64,000 bases of DNA from Lysobacterales bacterium. Its GTDB lineage: Bacteria; Pseudomonadota; Gammaproteobacteria; Xanthomonadales; SZUA-36. The notes beneath the pieces were generated by a model, which made no database searches, had not been told where the DNA came from, and worked only from the letters and a program-made list of their open reading frames with translations. The position numbers were made by a program, and so were the translations under genes. Every line of letters starts with the position of its first letter. Position 1 is the stretch's first letter. The DNA is taken from assembly GCA_021648125.1 (NCBI GenBank), contig JAKITK010000003.1, forward strand, positions 47,656 to 111,655. Direction: 5' to 3'. Shown piece after piece: positions 1-14,149 of this stretch.

Positions 1-428
1 CTGCGAGGCTTTTTTATTGGTGGAGTGAGGGATGAGAACCCTCGTGTAACGCGAAGCGTTACTGGGTTCGAAAAATTCGTCTGGAACGAATTTTCACGAG
101 CAAAGCGAGCCCGAAGGGGGAGGCACATGGATGTGCCGAATAATCCCTCCTTCTCCGCCCTACAAGCCACCACAAAGACCAAACTAAACTCTCTAGATTC
201 CGGATAATAATGCCTCGCAACTGCGAGGCTTTTTTATTGGTGGAGTGAGGGATGAGAACCCTCGTGTAACGCGAAGCGTTACTGGGTTCGAAAAATTCGT
301 CTGGAACGAATTTTCACGAGCAAAGCGAGCCCGAAGGGGGAGGCACATGGATGTGCCGAATAACCCCTCCTTCTCCGCTCTACAAGCCACCACAAAGACC
401 AAACTAAACTCTCTAGATTCCGGATAAT
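1..428 (+). repeat. Tandem duplication (220-bp period) of a hairpin-rich element
   Basis: Bases 1-208 recur at 221-428 with only two substitutions (144 and 159 against 364 and 379). The unit starts in the loop of a terminator hairpin. It contains a perfect hairpin with a GAA triloop (46-62), the string GGGTTCGA (64-71), a 9-bp perfect stem (72-80 with 86-94), a GCCC-GAA-GGGG hairpin (109-119) and a stem closed by TGGA (122-127 with 132-137). A long-range pairing between 19-33 and 143-159 could close the whole unit. A related element lies at 29909-30030 behind two tRNA genes. Each copy has a 60-codon open frame from a GTG, but I regard it as a by-product of the palindromes. The unit probably forms the tail of a tRNA transcript left of the window; that is inference. 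Confidence 0.9.
212..236 (+). terminator. Intrinsic terminator inside the tandem repeat
   Basis: GCCTCGCA and TGCGAGGC form an 8-bp stem with almost no loop (more realistically 7 bp with a small loop), followed by seven T residues. The right arm and T tract recur at 1-16, so the first copy of the repeat also starts with a terminator whose left arm lies outside the window. A strong short hairpin of this kind is typical of tRNA operons. Confidence 0.8.
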
Positions 429-455
429 GCTACCCGCATTCCAGGAAAGACGAGC
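420..455 (+). repeat. Dispersed CCGGA-type intergenic repeat, copy 1
   Basis: The stretch starts CCGGATAATGC, continues through GCATT and reaches GACGA. It matches 3027-3060 in order and spacing, including the small palindrome AATGC-N5-GCATT. It begins exactly where the tandem duplication ends. Such CCGG/GACGA strings are common intergenic repeats in gammaproteobacteria; no coding role is visible. Confidence 0.6.
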
Positions 456-2869
<2,414 letters not shown>

Positions 2870-3026
2870 ACTGCTGCCTGGGTAGTTAGTCGTTGTTAGT
2901 ACACCTGACACCCATTTTTCAAGCGTTACTTAATGGGCAAATTATTAGCGCTGAATTATAATAGTGGCACACTTTCTCTACCCCTAAGTTGTTCAAGCAG
3001 GCGTCCTATCCAAAGCCTACTGGATA

Positions 3027-3121
3027 CCGGACAATGCTATTCGCATTTCCGGCATGACGAAGTTTGGGGTATTTCCGGTATAACGGGGTTTGGGGCATTT
3101 CGGGTATGACGGGGTTTAGGA
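3027..3121 (+). repeat. CCGGA-type repeat, copy 2, with three tandem 26-bp units
   Basis: Bases 3027-3060 repeat the 420-455 motif. Its end overlaps three adjacent imperfect 26-bp units at 3044-3069, 3070-3095 and 3096-3121, each a variant of [CT]ATTTC[CG]GG[CT]AT followed by [GA]ACG and a G-rich end. There are no spacers between units, so this is not a CRISPR. The element fills the spacer between the convergent icd and TonB receptor genes. Confidence 0.75.
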
Positions 3122-3136
3122 TAAGACTAATTGTGA

Positions 3137-3346
3137 TTATTTCTGCTCTGATCTAAACCTTATCAGTTCACTACCCAGCCATTCAGCGCTCGGTACTGCT
3201 TCACCCCCAGGGCATTTAATCACATAAGCTTTGCCGGTGATGCTGCTTTTGGTTGCCGCATATTTTATTACCTGCTCGCTTGTGTTGACCTTGTTTTTTA
3301 CATGTCTATATTTACGCAGAATATGTGACCTGCACAGCGGCCACCA
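3137..3346 (-). other. Open in-frame tail after the TonB receptor stop; possible gene remnant
   Basis: Immediately after the receptor's TGA (3347-3349) the same minus-strand frame stays open for 69 codons to a TAA at 3137-3139. The translation looks protein-like (for example GKAYVIKCPGGEAVPSAEWL) but there is no good internal start and I recognise no family. The receptor already ends with a complete last beta-strand, so the tail is not needed for it. It may be a decayed fragment or chance; the rest of the spacer shows nothing else. Confidence 0.3.
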
Positions 3347-5464
3347 TCAGTGACGATACTGCCATTCCAAACTAAGCCAGCGGCCCCTACCGGGAAAATA
3401 GCGATAATTTCCAAAGGCAAAATCCGCGCGTTCAGCGTAACGCCTGTCAAAAACATTGTTCATCCGCAGCGAGAGTTGATGGCTGCCATCGGCTATAGTT
3501 AAAACTGCCCGCAAATTAAACAATGCATGGCCGGGATAGGTAAAGGTGTTGGCTGCATCAAGGAAGTAGCCGCCTTGATACACCCACTCTGCTTCATACC
3601 GCTGGTTTTCATGCGGTTGCCAATTCAAGCGCAATGCACCCAGCCAAGGGGGTGCCGTATCGATCTCGTTGCCCCTGCTGATAACACCGGAGAAACCCAG
3701 GTCCCGGTTAAAATCATAGCTATTGTCAGCCCATGAAATATTACTATTTAGGGCAAGTTTTGCTGACATTTGCCATTGGAACTGAGCCTCAACACCTCTA
3801 TGCCGACTTTTGCCATCACTAACATTAAATCCATTTGCATCACGAAAAATAAAGTTTTGTTTACGCATAAAATAAGCAATTAACTCATAACTGATATTCT
3901 CAGCACTGCCTTTGTATCCAAATTCAAGCGAATCCAGAGTCACCGGTTTCAAGTCGGCCACAAGCTGCCCTCTTTGCAAGCGATACAACTCCGTGGCCTG
4001 CGGGGCGCGATAGCCTCGGGCAGCACGCAGATAGAGTAGTTGTTCCGATGGCAGCTGATAACTGAGCTTCAGCTCCGGTGAGATATTACTGAAACTATCA
4101 GTACGGTCTGCCGGGCGGGTATACAGACAGCCGCCAAAACCACATACGCTGCCATCATCCCGGGTATTACCATCCAGCATCTTATTATCATAATCATAAG
4201 CCAAGTACTCTGCCCTTAAACCTGTGGTTAACTCAAGTCCCGAACTGAAATCATGTTGCCATTGAAACCAGACAGCCGCCATAGTTGCCGCAACATCATA
4301 GTCATAATGATAACCCTGCGGACGGGTTTCATTGAGGAATGCAGAGCCTCCATTGAGTACATTCTCCTGGAATTCCTGTAGAAAACCTTGGGTCCATTCA
4401 AGATCAATTCCGGCAGACAGTGAGCGTTCATTTGACCAGCTTGTAAGCAAGCCAAAAGAGTCCTGACCATTGGATTCCAGTGGCGTGCCGGGTAGAAAAT
4501 GCTGCAAGAAGTCCATGCGACTACTACGCAGATAAGAAATAAACTCAATACTGTCGCCATTGTCGGCTTGCCAGTTCCAACGGCTGGAAAGCCGTGATGC
4601 CCAAGCTTTACGGAATGCATCCGGGTTCAGGTTTTGCCGGCGCAGGGTAGAATCCTTATAGGCATCTTTGCCGAGGATAAATCCAGCAGTATCCTGATCC
4701 AAACTGGTATAGGCAAAAGAAGTCCGGCCACTGGCACTACCCACTGAGTGTAGCGCCTGAAAATTAAATAAACCTTGCCGGTATCGCTCATCATCCCTAA
4801 AGCTGGCAGCATCCGTATAGCCAGCCTGAACAGCTAGCGTATCTGAGGACATGGCTACTTGACCACGATAATAGCTATTACCGCCCAATTGTAAAGAAAA
4901 TACCGATGAAATTTCGTCGCCGCCGTTAGCTTGAGGGCCGGGCGTAAACACACTGATCGCGCCATGCAAAGCATTGGAACCATATACAACTGTACCCGGT
5001 CCGCGAAGCACATCAATTCTGCCTGCCTGTGCTACATTGACTTCAAATAACTGATTCACATTACAGAAACCCGCTGGTCGAGTCGGTACCTGATCCTCCA
5101 GCACCATAAAAGCACCACAAGCCCCTGCCCCGGTTAAAACCGGTGAACGAATCGCAGTCAGATGCTCCTGCCCAGAACCGCGACTGATCCAGACCCCAGG
5201 GATACGATCAAATATTTCATTTGGATGTATTGGCGACTCAAGTGCTAACTCAGCAGCGCTAATGACTGCCAGACTGCTGCTCGCCGAATAATTGATTCTT
5301 TCCCTGCTGGAAAAAACCTCCATCACAGCGAGTGTTTTAGAATCAGTGTTTACAGTTACTTTATTGAGCTCATTAACGGCTCCGGTATTCAGCTGCAACA
5401 GGGAAAATAACAGGAATGTATTTAACATCAGGCTCTGGAACTCATCACTAACAACATAAAACAC
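3347..5464 (-). CDS. TonB-dependent outer-membrane receptor
   Basis: Energised uptake of a scarce ligand across the outer membrane. A hydrophobic N-terminus is followed by a plug domain (about residues 65-175) with the usual features IRS...GAGACGAF, LRGPGTVVYGSNALHG and a following G-rich strand. The remainder is a 22-strand barrel rich in aromatic and Asn/Gly alternation, ending in GRWLSLEWQYRH. The plug carries two Cys (GACGAF and AGFCNVNQ) that could pair, and a Cys pair also occurs in an extracellular-looking loop (VCGFGGCLY). The listed start is a GTG at 5464; an ATG at 5428 is an alternative. It is divergent from the aldehyde dehydrogenase gene across about 260 bases. The substrate cannot be told from the sequence. 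Confidence 0.88.
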   Translation of the reverse strand: MFYVVSDEFQSLMLNTFLLFSLLQLNTGAVNELNKVTVNTDSKTLAVMEVFSSRERINYSASSSLAVISAAELALESPIHPNEIFDRIPGVWISRGSGQEHLTAIRSPVLTGAGACGAFMVLEDQVPTRPAGFCNVNQLFEVNVAQAGRIDVLRGPGTVVYGSNALHGAISVFTPGPQANGGDEISSVFSLQLGGNSYYRGQVAMSSDTLAVQAGYTDAASFRDDERYRQGLFNFQALHSVGSASGRTSFAYTSLDQDTAGFILGKDAYKDSTLRRQNLNPDAFRKAWASRLSSRWNWQADNGDSIEFISYLRSSRMDFLQHFLPGTPLESNGQDSFGLLTSWSNERSLSAGIDLEWTQGFLQEFQENVLNGGSAFLNETRPQGYHYDYDVAATMAAVWFQWQHDFSSGLELTTGLRAEYLAYDYDNKMLDGNTRDDGSVCGFGGCLYTRPADRTDSFSNISPELKLSYQLPSEQLLYLRAARGYRAPQATELYRLQRGQLVADLKPVTLDSLEFGYKGSAENISYELIAYFMRKQNFIFRDANGFNVSDGKSRHRGVEAQFQWQMSAKLALNSNISWADNSYDFNRDLGFSGVISRGNEIDTAPPWLGALRLNWQPHENQRYEAEWVYQGGYFLDAANTFTYPGHALFNLRAVLTIADGSHQLSLRMNNVFDRRYAERADFAFGNYRYFPGRGRWLSLEWQYRH

Positions 5465-5725
5465 TTTCTCTACAGTATGAATAAATTACAACAAAAAACT
5501 TTGCTGCGACATTGTAAGCTAATTAGTTGTGATTTTTTCTTTTCCAGTTAGTTCCTTTGCATATTACAAATCTTGCTGGGTAATGCACGCCATAATACGG
5601 CTTACATGCAAAGGGTATACTGTTACCGGGCAAACAGCAGCCCACATTATTGTCAACTCACTACATGGCATAGGGTAGAATCATGAGTCCAGCGCCATAA
5701 GCGTTATTGTCCGGAGAACTGAGAT

Positions 5726-7180
5726 ATGAACAGCCAAATGAAACAGGCAGATTTTGACCCCGCAAACATTACCGTTAACGCTTTAAATGATTGTCTGGAT
5801 TTACAGCGGCAGGCCTACCTTAATGACCCTGTGCCTGATTTCGCGCAACGAAAACAGGATCTACTCAGCCTGAAAAAAATGCTCAGTGAAAACACCGAGG
5901 CGATAATCGAGGCAATCAACCAGGATTATGGCAATCGCTCAAAGCATGAGAGCATGTTCGCAGAAATTCTAGTAACCCTCGATGGAATTAACTTTGTCAT
6001 TAAAAAACTCAAGCGCTGGATGAAAGTACAGCGCCGGGCAATCGACTCAACCATGTATCCGGGTGCCCGCAATCGGGTTATCCCGCAACCTTTGGGCGTT
6101 GTCGGTATTATTGTTCCTTGGAATTTCCCCATTCAACTAAGCTTTGCACCGCTTACCTTCATTTTTGCTGCAGGTAACCGGGCAATGGTCAAAATGTCGG
6201 AAAATTCACGCCACCTTAGCCGTTTGCTGATGGAACTTAGTCCGAAATATTTCCCAGCAGACAAGCTCAGCTTTTTTGAAGAAATCGGCGGAGTTGGTAT
6301 CCAGTTCTCACAACTGCCATTCGACCACCTGTTGTTTACCGGATCCGGGGCTACTGGTAAAGCTGTAATGGCATCAGCCGCCAAAAACCTGACACCAGTA
6401 ACCCTTGAACTCGGCGGTAAGTCCCCAGCTGTCATCGGTCAAGATTATCCGATGAAAAAAGCTGTTGAACGCATTCTATTTGTAAAAACTTATAACGCCG
6501 GGCAAGCCTGCGTTAGTGTCGATTACATTTTTATCCCTGAAAACCGTGTCGATGAGTTCGTTAGCGAGGCTCGGGCTTGGATAAACACACACTGCCCAGA
6601 TATCAACAGCATAGACTACACATCTATAATCGATCAAAGTGCCTATGAGCGCCTGCAGCAGGCACTGGAAGATGCCAGGCAGCAGGATGCTACTGTGATT
6701 AATTTGACTGAGGGTCAGGAGTCGACAGACGGTATGCGTAAAATCGGATTGCATCTTGTGTTGAACCCAAAGGATGAAATGATCGTGTTGCAGCGTGAAA
6801 TTTTTGGGCCGATTTTACCAATATTAAGCTACACAGAGCCTCAGCAAGTCGTGGAATATATTAATTCGCGTGACCGACCCTTGTCATTCTACCCTTTCAC
6901 CAATGACAAAAAGCTTCAGAATTTTTACCTCGACAGAGTAATGTCCGGCGGTTGCTGTATCAACGATGCCATGTTGCATGTCGCCCAGCATGACCTACCC
7001 TTTGGTGGCGTTGGTGCAAGTGGCATGGGGCATTATCATGGCTATGAGGGCTTTGTGACTTTTTCCAAGTTGCGCCCGGTCCACTATCAAGCAGGTGTTA
7101 GCGCGATGAAATACCTGGCACCACCATATGGAAAACTGGCCACTAAAGTCATGGATATACTGCTTAAATTGAAGTCTTGA
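5726..7180 (+). CDS. Aldehyde dehydrogenase, coniferyl-aldehyde dehydrogenase type
   Basis: NAD(P)-dependent oxidation of an aldehyde to the acid. The 484-residue protein has the class-3-like architecture without an N-terminal extension: NAD-binding VPWNFPIQL near 130, the glycine motif FTGSGATGK near 206, the general-base glutamate in TLELGGKSP near 230, and the catalytic cysteine in NAGQACVSVDY near 262. C-terminal hydrophobic and basic residues resemble those of membrane-associated fatty or aromatic aldehyde dehydrogenases. The coniferyl assignment follows overall similarity as I recall the family; the true substrate may be another aromatic or aliphatic aldehyde. The start is the ATG at 5726 behind GGAGAA. 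It is a single-gene unit divergent from the TonB receptor gene. Confidence 0.85.
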   Translation: MNSQMKQADFDPANITVNALNDCLDLQRQAYLNDPVPDFAQRKQDLLSLKKMLSENTEAIIEAINQDYGNRSKHESMFAEILVTLDGINFVIKKLKRWMKVQRRAIDSTMYPGARNRVIPQPLGVVGIIVPWNFPIQLSFAPLTFIFAAGNRAMVKMSENSRHLSRLLMELSPKYFPADKLSFFEEIGGVGIQFSQLPFDHLLFTGSGATGKAVMASAAKNLTPVTLELGGKSPAVIGQDYPMKKAVERILFVKTYNAGQACVSVDYIFIPENRVDEFVSEARAWINTHCPDINSIDYTSIIDQSAYERLQQALEDARQQDATVINLTEGQESTDGMRKIGLHLVLNPKDEMIVLQREIFGPILPILSYTEPQQVVEYINSRDRPLSFYPFTNDKKLQNFYLDRVMSGGCCINDAMLHVAQHDLPFGGVGASGMGHYHGYEGFVTFSKLRPVHYQAGVSAMKYLAPPYGKLATKVMDILLKLKS

Positions 7181-7331
7181 ATCACAACCACAGCAAGCAG
7201 TTGCTTGTCATATTAAGGGCTTAATAAATATATTTTTCCAATCTTGCAAGAACAATTAAGTCCCGCTACTGCAACTATTTGCGGCACTTTGTGTCATACT
7301 ACCAGAGCTTATTAATAAGGAAATTACCTAC

Positions 7332-7994
7332 ATGAACACCAACTTTCAAACACCTGTTATTGTTAACCCATTACTCGCTAGCCGAGTTCTAAAAAATACT
7401 TACGCGCTGCTTGGCTTGCTATTTGTGGCCAGTGCAGTGACCGCCTGGTTTTCAGCGGGAATGCAATTGCGTATCGGGTTTTTCCCAATGCTTGCTGGGC
7501 TGTTCGGCTTTTCATTCTTAATTGCAAAAACCCGTAATAGCGGCTGGGGACTGGTTTCCGCCTTTGGTTTTAGTGCATTCCTTGGACTTATCACCGGTGG
7601 AAATATTGACTTTATGCTTGCCAATTACAGTAATGGCGGCGAATTGGTAACAATGACTTTCGGTGTCACCGCAATTGCCTTCTTCGGTATCTCGGCCTAT
7701 GCCATGGTTGCCAAACGGGACTTCAGCAATATGATTGCTATGCTGGGAGTCGGCTTAATAGTGGTTGTTGTCGGCTTTATTGCTAATTACTTCCTAAAAA
7801 TGCCGGCCTTTGGACTGGCACTATCAAGCTTGGCCGTGATGGTTGCCATGGGTTTGATGTTATGGCAAACCCAGCGCATCGTCAATGGTGGCGAAACCAA
7901 CTATATTATTGCAGCAACTAGCCTGCTAGCAAATGTGTTCATGTTATTCAATAACCTGCTGCACTTAATGGGCTTTGCTTTCGGTGATGACTGA
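7332..7994 (+). CDS. Bax inhibitor-1/YccA family membrane protein
   Basis: A 220-residue integral membrane protein with about seven hydrophobic helices (starting at residues 25, 50, 75, 105, 135, 160 and 195). The N-terminus, with NPLLASRVLKNTYALLG, and the small-residue-rich helices match the YccA branch of the BI-1 family. E. coli YccA interacts with the membrane protease FtsH and protects SecY. The start is ATG 7332 behind AAGGAAAT. The gene is followed by a strong bidirectional terminator and faces serS. No FtsH-related gene is nearby, so the role is inferred from family only. Confidence 0.88.
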   Translation: MNTNFQTPVIVNPLLASRVLKNTYALLGLLFVASAVTAWFSAGMQLRIGFFPMLAGLFGFSFLIAKTRNSGWGLVSAFGFSAFLGLITGGNIDFMLANYSNGGELVTMTFGVTAIAFFGISAYAMVAKRDFSNMIAMLGVGLIVVVVGFIANYFLKMPAFGLALSSLAVMVAMGLMLWQTQRIVNGGETNYIIAATSLLANVFMLFNNLLHLMGFAFGDD

Positions 7995-8016
7995 GTAACA
8001 CATTACACTAAAGATA

Positions 8017-8048
8017 TAAAAAAGCCCGCTGTTTGCGGGTTTTTTTAT
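8017..8048. terminator. Bidirectional terminator between yccA-like gene and serS
   Basis: The stem CCCGC...GCGGG, flanked by A-run on the left and T-run on the right, gives an intrinsic terminator readable from both sides. It serves the plus-strand membrane protein gene and the minus-strand serS. Confidence 0.85.
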
Positions 8049-8096
8049 ATCAAAATTAAGCGCTAGTATTGGGCAAACAAATTTCAAGCATTCAGC

Positions 8097-9386
<1,290 letters not shown>

Positions 9387-9471
9387 TCAAATCAGCCTAA
9401 TTTCGGCTTAATGTAGTGGCTTTAATAATTTTAAGAAATAGTATTTTACCTCAGCAAGAGATAATTATTAA

Positions 9472-9867
9472 TCAGATTGCATGAATTAAACGACCGGCTT
9501 CATAGCCGATAAAAACCGCAATCAGGGTTCCGCTGAGCGTAAGGATAATATTTAACATCGCCCTGCCCATTTCCCCGTTTTGAAGCAGTAAGAGCGTATC
9601 CATTGAAAAAGCGGAAAAAGTAGTAAAGCCACCAAGCACACCTGTAATCACAGCAAGCCTCAGAAACTCATTGTTACCGCTATCGTGTGGCAACAGATTC
9701 AACAGATAACCGACAAGTAATGAGCCAAGAATATTCACCAGCATAGTGCCGTGGTGCGGGTCTTTAAGCCAGTTAGCGGTCGTTAGCATGGCGCCATAGC
9801 GCAGCACCGCACCTAGGGCTCCACCAGCAGAAACTGCCAGAAATGCTAATAATAAATGCTGGTTCAC
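9472..9867 (-). CDS. crcB: Fluoride exporter CrcB/Fluc
   Basis: A small (131 aa) four-helix membrane protein that forms a dual-topology dimeric fluoride channel. The signature GGALGAVLRYG near the N-terminus and GVLGGFTTFSAFSMDT in the third helix are diagnostic (the latter carries the Phe and polar residues lining the fluoride path). It starts with GTG whose GTGA overlaps the stop of lolA by four bases, indicating translational coupling. No fluoride riboswitch is expected or seen, because the gene lies inside an operon. In many relatives rarA lies between lolA and this position; here it does not. Confidence 0.95.
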   Translation of the reverse strand: MNQHLLLAFLAVSAGGALGAVLRYGAMLTTANWLKDPHHGTMLVNILGSLLVGYLLNLLPHDSGNNEFLRLAVITGVLGGFTTFSAFSMDTLLLLQNGEMGRAMLNIILTLSGTLIAVFIGYEAGRLIHAI

Positions 9868-10577
9868 GGCTGCCCTAAACCACTTTCTTTACTATTTTCG
9901 ATATTATCTTCGGCAGCGTTTCCATCACCAATAACATCGCTACCAGCCGGAATAACAAAAATATACTGTGCGGGTTCAATTACTTGATTGATCAGCTGCT
10001 GACTGAAACGAATTTCGGTACGCTGGCCAAAACCGTCTTCTAGCACCAATAAGTCAGGCATGTTGTTGCGTAAACCAATCAGCAAGCGCTGGAATGCGCT
10101 ATCAACGGCTTTTGGCGTTAAGGACAACAAGGCCATACCTTCGACCACACCTAAGTCTGCCACGGTAAAGTATTGCTCTAGGGAATCGGGCTGCAATAAC
10201 AGTAAGACTGGCGACTCTTCAACTGTCTGCGGTTGCGCCTTAACGGACACTTGCTCAAGCTCAATATCGTAGATCCATATTTTACTGCCATCACCGATAA
10301 TCAACTGGGGAAAATCACCCACATAATCCCAGCGAAACAAGTTCGGTCGTGACAGGCTGAATGTACCGCTCACAATATCTCCGCTATGGCCATTTGGGCT
10401 AAGAACCACCTGCTCGAAGCTGGCACTGAAGGTATTTAAACTATTGGCAAAGTGCTGTAGTTGTTCAAACGCCTGTGGCTGAGTATTGGTATCCACTTCT
10501 ATTTCGGCGATTGCAAGATTCGGCTGGAAAAACAACAATCCCAACACTAACAAGCTGCTTGGTATAACTTTGAACAT
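9864..10577 (-). CDS. lolA: Outer-membrane lipoprotein carrier protein LolA
   Basis: Periplasmic chaperone that ferries lipoproteins from the LolCDE transporter to LolB. The N-terminal signal peptide is clear (hydrophobic core LLVLGLLFF, cleavage likely after AIA near residue 24). The mature part shows the family pattern FSASFEQVVLSPNG, GTFSLSRPNLFRWDY and DGSKIWIYDIELEQVSVK. At 237 residues it is slightly longer than E. coli LolA because of an acidic C-terminal tail (NAAEDNIENSKESG). It begins one base after the ftsK stop and overlaps crcB, so the three are one transcript. Confidence 0.95.
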   Translation of the reverse strand: MFKVIPSSLLVLGLLFFQPNLAIAEIEVDTNTQPQAFEQLQHFANSLNTFSASFEQVVLSPNGHSGDIVSGTFSLSRPNLFRWDYVGDFPQLIIGDGSKIWIYDIELEQVSVKAQPQTVEESPVLLLLQPDSLEQYFTVADLGVVEGMALLSLTPKAVDSAFQRLLIGLRNNMPDLLVLEDGFGQRTEIRFSQQLINQVIEPAQYIFVIPAGSDVIGDGNAAEDNIENSKESGLGQP

Positions 10578-10578
10578 A

Positions 10579-12906
10579 TCAATCCTTTGGAGGGGCTGGT
10601 GCTAAGACCTCACGGGCACCATTATGTTCAGGCGGAGTAACCACCCCGGCAGCTTCCATGTCTTCTATAATTCGAGCCGCGCGGTTATAACCAATTCGCA
10701 ACTTGCGTTGGACACTGGAAATAGAGGCTTTACGGGTAGTAGTTACAAAGGCAACCGCCTGATCATAAAGCTCATCAACATCACTTGGGACATCTTCGGG
10801 TAGACCGCTGGCACCAATGAGTTGACCATCAGAGGTCAGTTGGGTTTCATTTAAGACTTCCTCGATATACTCCGGCGAACCGTGGGTGCGCAGGTATTCT
10901 GCCACCGCATTGACTTCGTGATCATCGACGAAAGCACCGTGAATACGGTCTGGCATTCCCATTCCCGGTGGTAAAAACAGCATATCACCGTGGCCCAGAA
11001 GTTGCTCGGCACCGCCCTGGTCGAGGATGGTGCGCGAATCGATTCTTGAGGAGACCTGAAATGCCATGCGCGTGGGTATATTGGCTTTAATCAAGCCTGT
11101 TATAACATCCACTGATGGCCGTTGAGTTGCCAGCACCAGATGCAAGCCAGCAGCCCGCGCTTTCTGTGCCAGCCGGGCAATCAGTTCCTCAACTTTCTTA
11201 CCGACAATCATCATCATATCCGCAAATTCATCTACCACCACGACGATAAATGGCAAGTGCTCCAGTGTTGGCACTTCCTCGTCGGAATCGGGAACCAGCG
11301 GTTTAAATAGTGGGTCTGGGATAGGCTGTTTATTAGTAATGGCATCTTTAACCTTGCGGTTATACCCGGCGAGGTTACGCACACCAAGCGCCGCCATCAA
11401 ACGATAACGCCGCTCCATTTCAGCAACACACCAGCGCAATGCATTTGCGGCCTCTTTCATGTCGGTAACAACCGGTGCCAGTAAATGCGGGATGCCTTCA
11501 TACACAGAAAGCTCCAGCATTTTTGGATCAATCATAATCATCCGCACTTCTTCCGGAGTTGCCTTATACAACAGGCTGATAATCATTGAGTTAATGGCAA
11601 CAGACTTGCCTGAGCCGGTAGTACCGGCGACCAGCAAATGCGGCATTTTTGCAATATCGGCAACACTTGCACGCCCGGATATGGTCTTGCCAAGGCCGAG
11701 TGTTAGTGGAGAGGCGGCTTTTTCGAAGGCATTTGAGCTCAAAATTTCTTTAAGATGAACAATCTCCCGATTCACATTGGGTATTTCCAGTCCAATCACC
11801 GACTTGCCCGGAATCACATCAACAATGCGTACGGAAACCACGCTTAAACCGCGCGCCAAATCCTTCGCCAAATTCGCAACCTGAGCACCCTTAACCCCGG
11901 GAGCAGGCTGTAGTTCAAAGCGCGTTATTACCGGCCCTGGGTGAACCTCTACCACATCAACCTTAACCCCAAAATCTGCCAATTTAAATTCAACTTGTCG
12001 CGACAGCGCCTCGAGATCCTCAGTGCTATACCCCGGCAAGTGTTCTGGCGGGTCATCGAGTAACTCCAGTGGCGGCAAGGCACCAGCGGGCAGGCTTTTA
12101 AACAGGGGTCTTTGGACTTCTTTCTGCACTCGATTACTGAGCTCTTCTACGGCCTCAGTGATTTGTGGTTCTATTCGCAGTTTAGTTTTGCTGCGTTTGC
12201 GTTTAATATCAACCTTACGACTGACATCCCGTTCAGCTTTAGCCCGTCTACCAGCAAACCAATCGTGAGCGGCGGCAAATAATTTCCCCAGACTGGCAAA
12301 TATGTTCAGTGCGAACGCACCGAGTAAATCCATCACCCGTAACCAGGAAAGTCCGGTAAAAAATGAAACCCCGGTTAAAAATACCGCCAATAGTAATAAT
12401 GTTGCGCCTAACTGGCCCGAAACTGATAATAACGGGTCGGCAATTACCTGCCCCAGCAAACCGCCGCCCAAATCAGAGCTGGGCATGCTGCCAAGTGCAG
12501 GTGTCGAATGAATGTGTGCCAAACCAGTGCCAGCACCGATGACCAGCAGGAAGCCAGTAACAGAGGCCAGCGTTTCTAGACTGTGGTGCCCTTCTCGATT
12601 GCCACCTTTGTATACCAGATAACCAGCCTGTATCAACATAAACGGCAGTAACCAGGCTAGGTAACCCAACATATATAACAGCATGTCGGCAAGCCAAGCA
12701 CCTGCATGCCCGCCAAAGTTATGCACAATCAGCGGATCAACGCTATTGGAGAGACCGGGATCAGCTACATTGTAGCTAAACAAACTGAGGAACAGATATA
12801 AAGCAGCCAGAATGCAGAGTAGAAATATACTATCTCTCAGTCGCTGGACCAAGTGACTCCCAACCTCTGCCGCGCTTCTACCTTTTTTGCGTGCCTGCTT
12901 GGCCAA
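10579..12906 (-). CDS. ftsK: DNA translocase FtsK
   Basis: Couples division to chromosome-dimer resolution by pumping DNA at the septum. Four N-terminal membrane helices (about residues 28-200), a short basic linker, then the RecA-like motor with Walker [15 protein letters not shown] near 430, Walker [13 protein letters not shown] near 560, and a C-terminal winged-helix gamma domain ([19 protein letters not shown]) that reads KOPS sites. At 775 residues the linker is much shorter than in E. coli (1329 aa), as in Pseudomonas. The start is a TTG at 12906 with GGGAG ten bases before it. It heads the ftsK-lolA-crcB-serS cluster and is divergent from trxB. Confidence 0.97.
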   Translation of the reverse strand: MAKQARKKGRSAAEVGSHLVQRLRDSIFLLCILAALYLFLSLFSYNVADPGLSNSVDPLIVHNFGGHAGAWLADMLLYMLGYLAWLLPFMLIQAGYLVYKGGNREGHHSLETLASVTGFLLVIGAGTGLAHIHSTPALGSMPSSDLGGGLLGQVIADPLLSVSGQLGATLLLLAVFLTGVSFFTGLSWLRVMDLLGAFALNIFASLGKLFAAAHDWFAGRRAKAERDVSRKVDIKRKRSKTKLRIEPQITEAVEELSNRVQKEVQRPLFKSLPAGALPPLELLDDPPEHLPGYSTEDLEALSRQVEFKLADFGVKVDVVEVHPGPVITRFELQPAPGVKGAQVANLAKDLARGLSVVSVRIVDVIPGKSVIGLEIPNVNREIVHLKEILSSNAFEKAASPLTLGLGKTISGRASVADIAKMPHLLVAGTTGSGKSVAINSMIISLLYKATPEEVRMIMIDPKMLELSVYEGIPHLLAPVVTDMKEAANALRWCVAEMERRYRLMAALGVRNLAGYNRKVKDAITNKQPIPDPLFKPLVPDSDEEVPTLEHLPFIVVVVDEFADMMMIVGKKVEELIARLAQKARAAGLHLVLATQRPSVDVITGLIKANIPTRMAFQVSSRIDSRTILDQGGAEQLLGHGDMLFLPPGMGMPDRIHGAFVDDHEVNAVAEYLRTHGSPEYIEEVLNETQLTSDGQLIGASGLPEDVPSDVDELYDQAVAFVTTTRKASISSVQRKLRIGYNRAARIIEDMEAAGVVTPPEHNGAREVLAPAPPKD

Positions 12907-14133
<1,227 letters not shown>

Positions 14134-14149
14134 CAGCAGGGCCTGGACG

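Noticed and set aside
25..427. Two identical 60-codon plus-strand frames (25-207, 245-427) and a minus-strand frame 193-402
   Set aside because: They run through the hairpins of the tandem repeat, and the related element at 29.9 kb keeps the hairpins but not the frame. Similar small proteins in databases would be annotation artefacts.
3044..3121. Possible CRISPR
   Set aside because: Three imperfect 26-bp units abut without spacers and no cas genes are present.
4228..4620. 130-codon minus-strand frame inside the TonB receptor gene
   Set aside because: It overlaps the receptor in another frame on the same strand; no start context and no recognisable domain.
9868..10600. Fluoride riboswitch ahead of crcB
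   Set aside because: crcB starts inside the lolA stop codon, leaving no leader, and no such motif was seen upstream of lolA.
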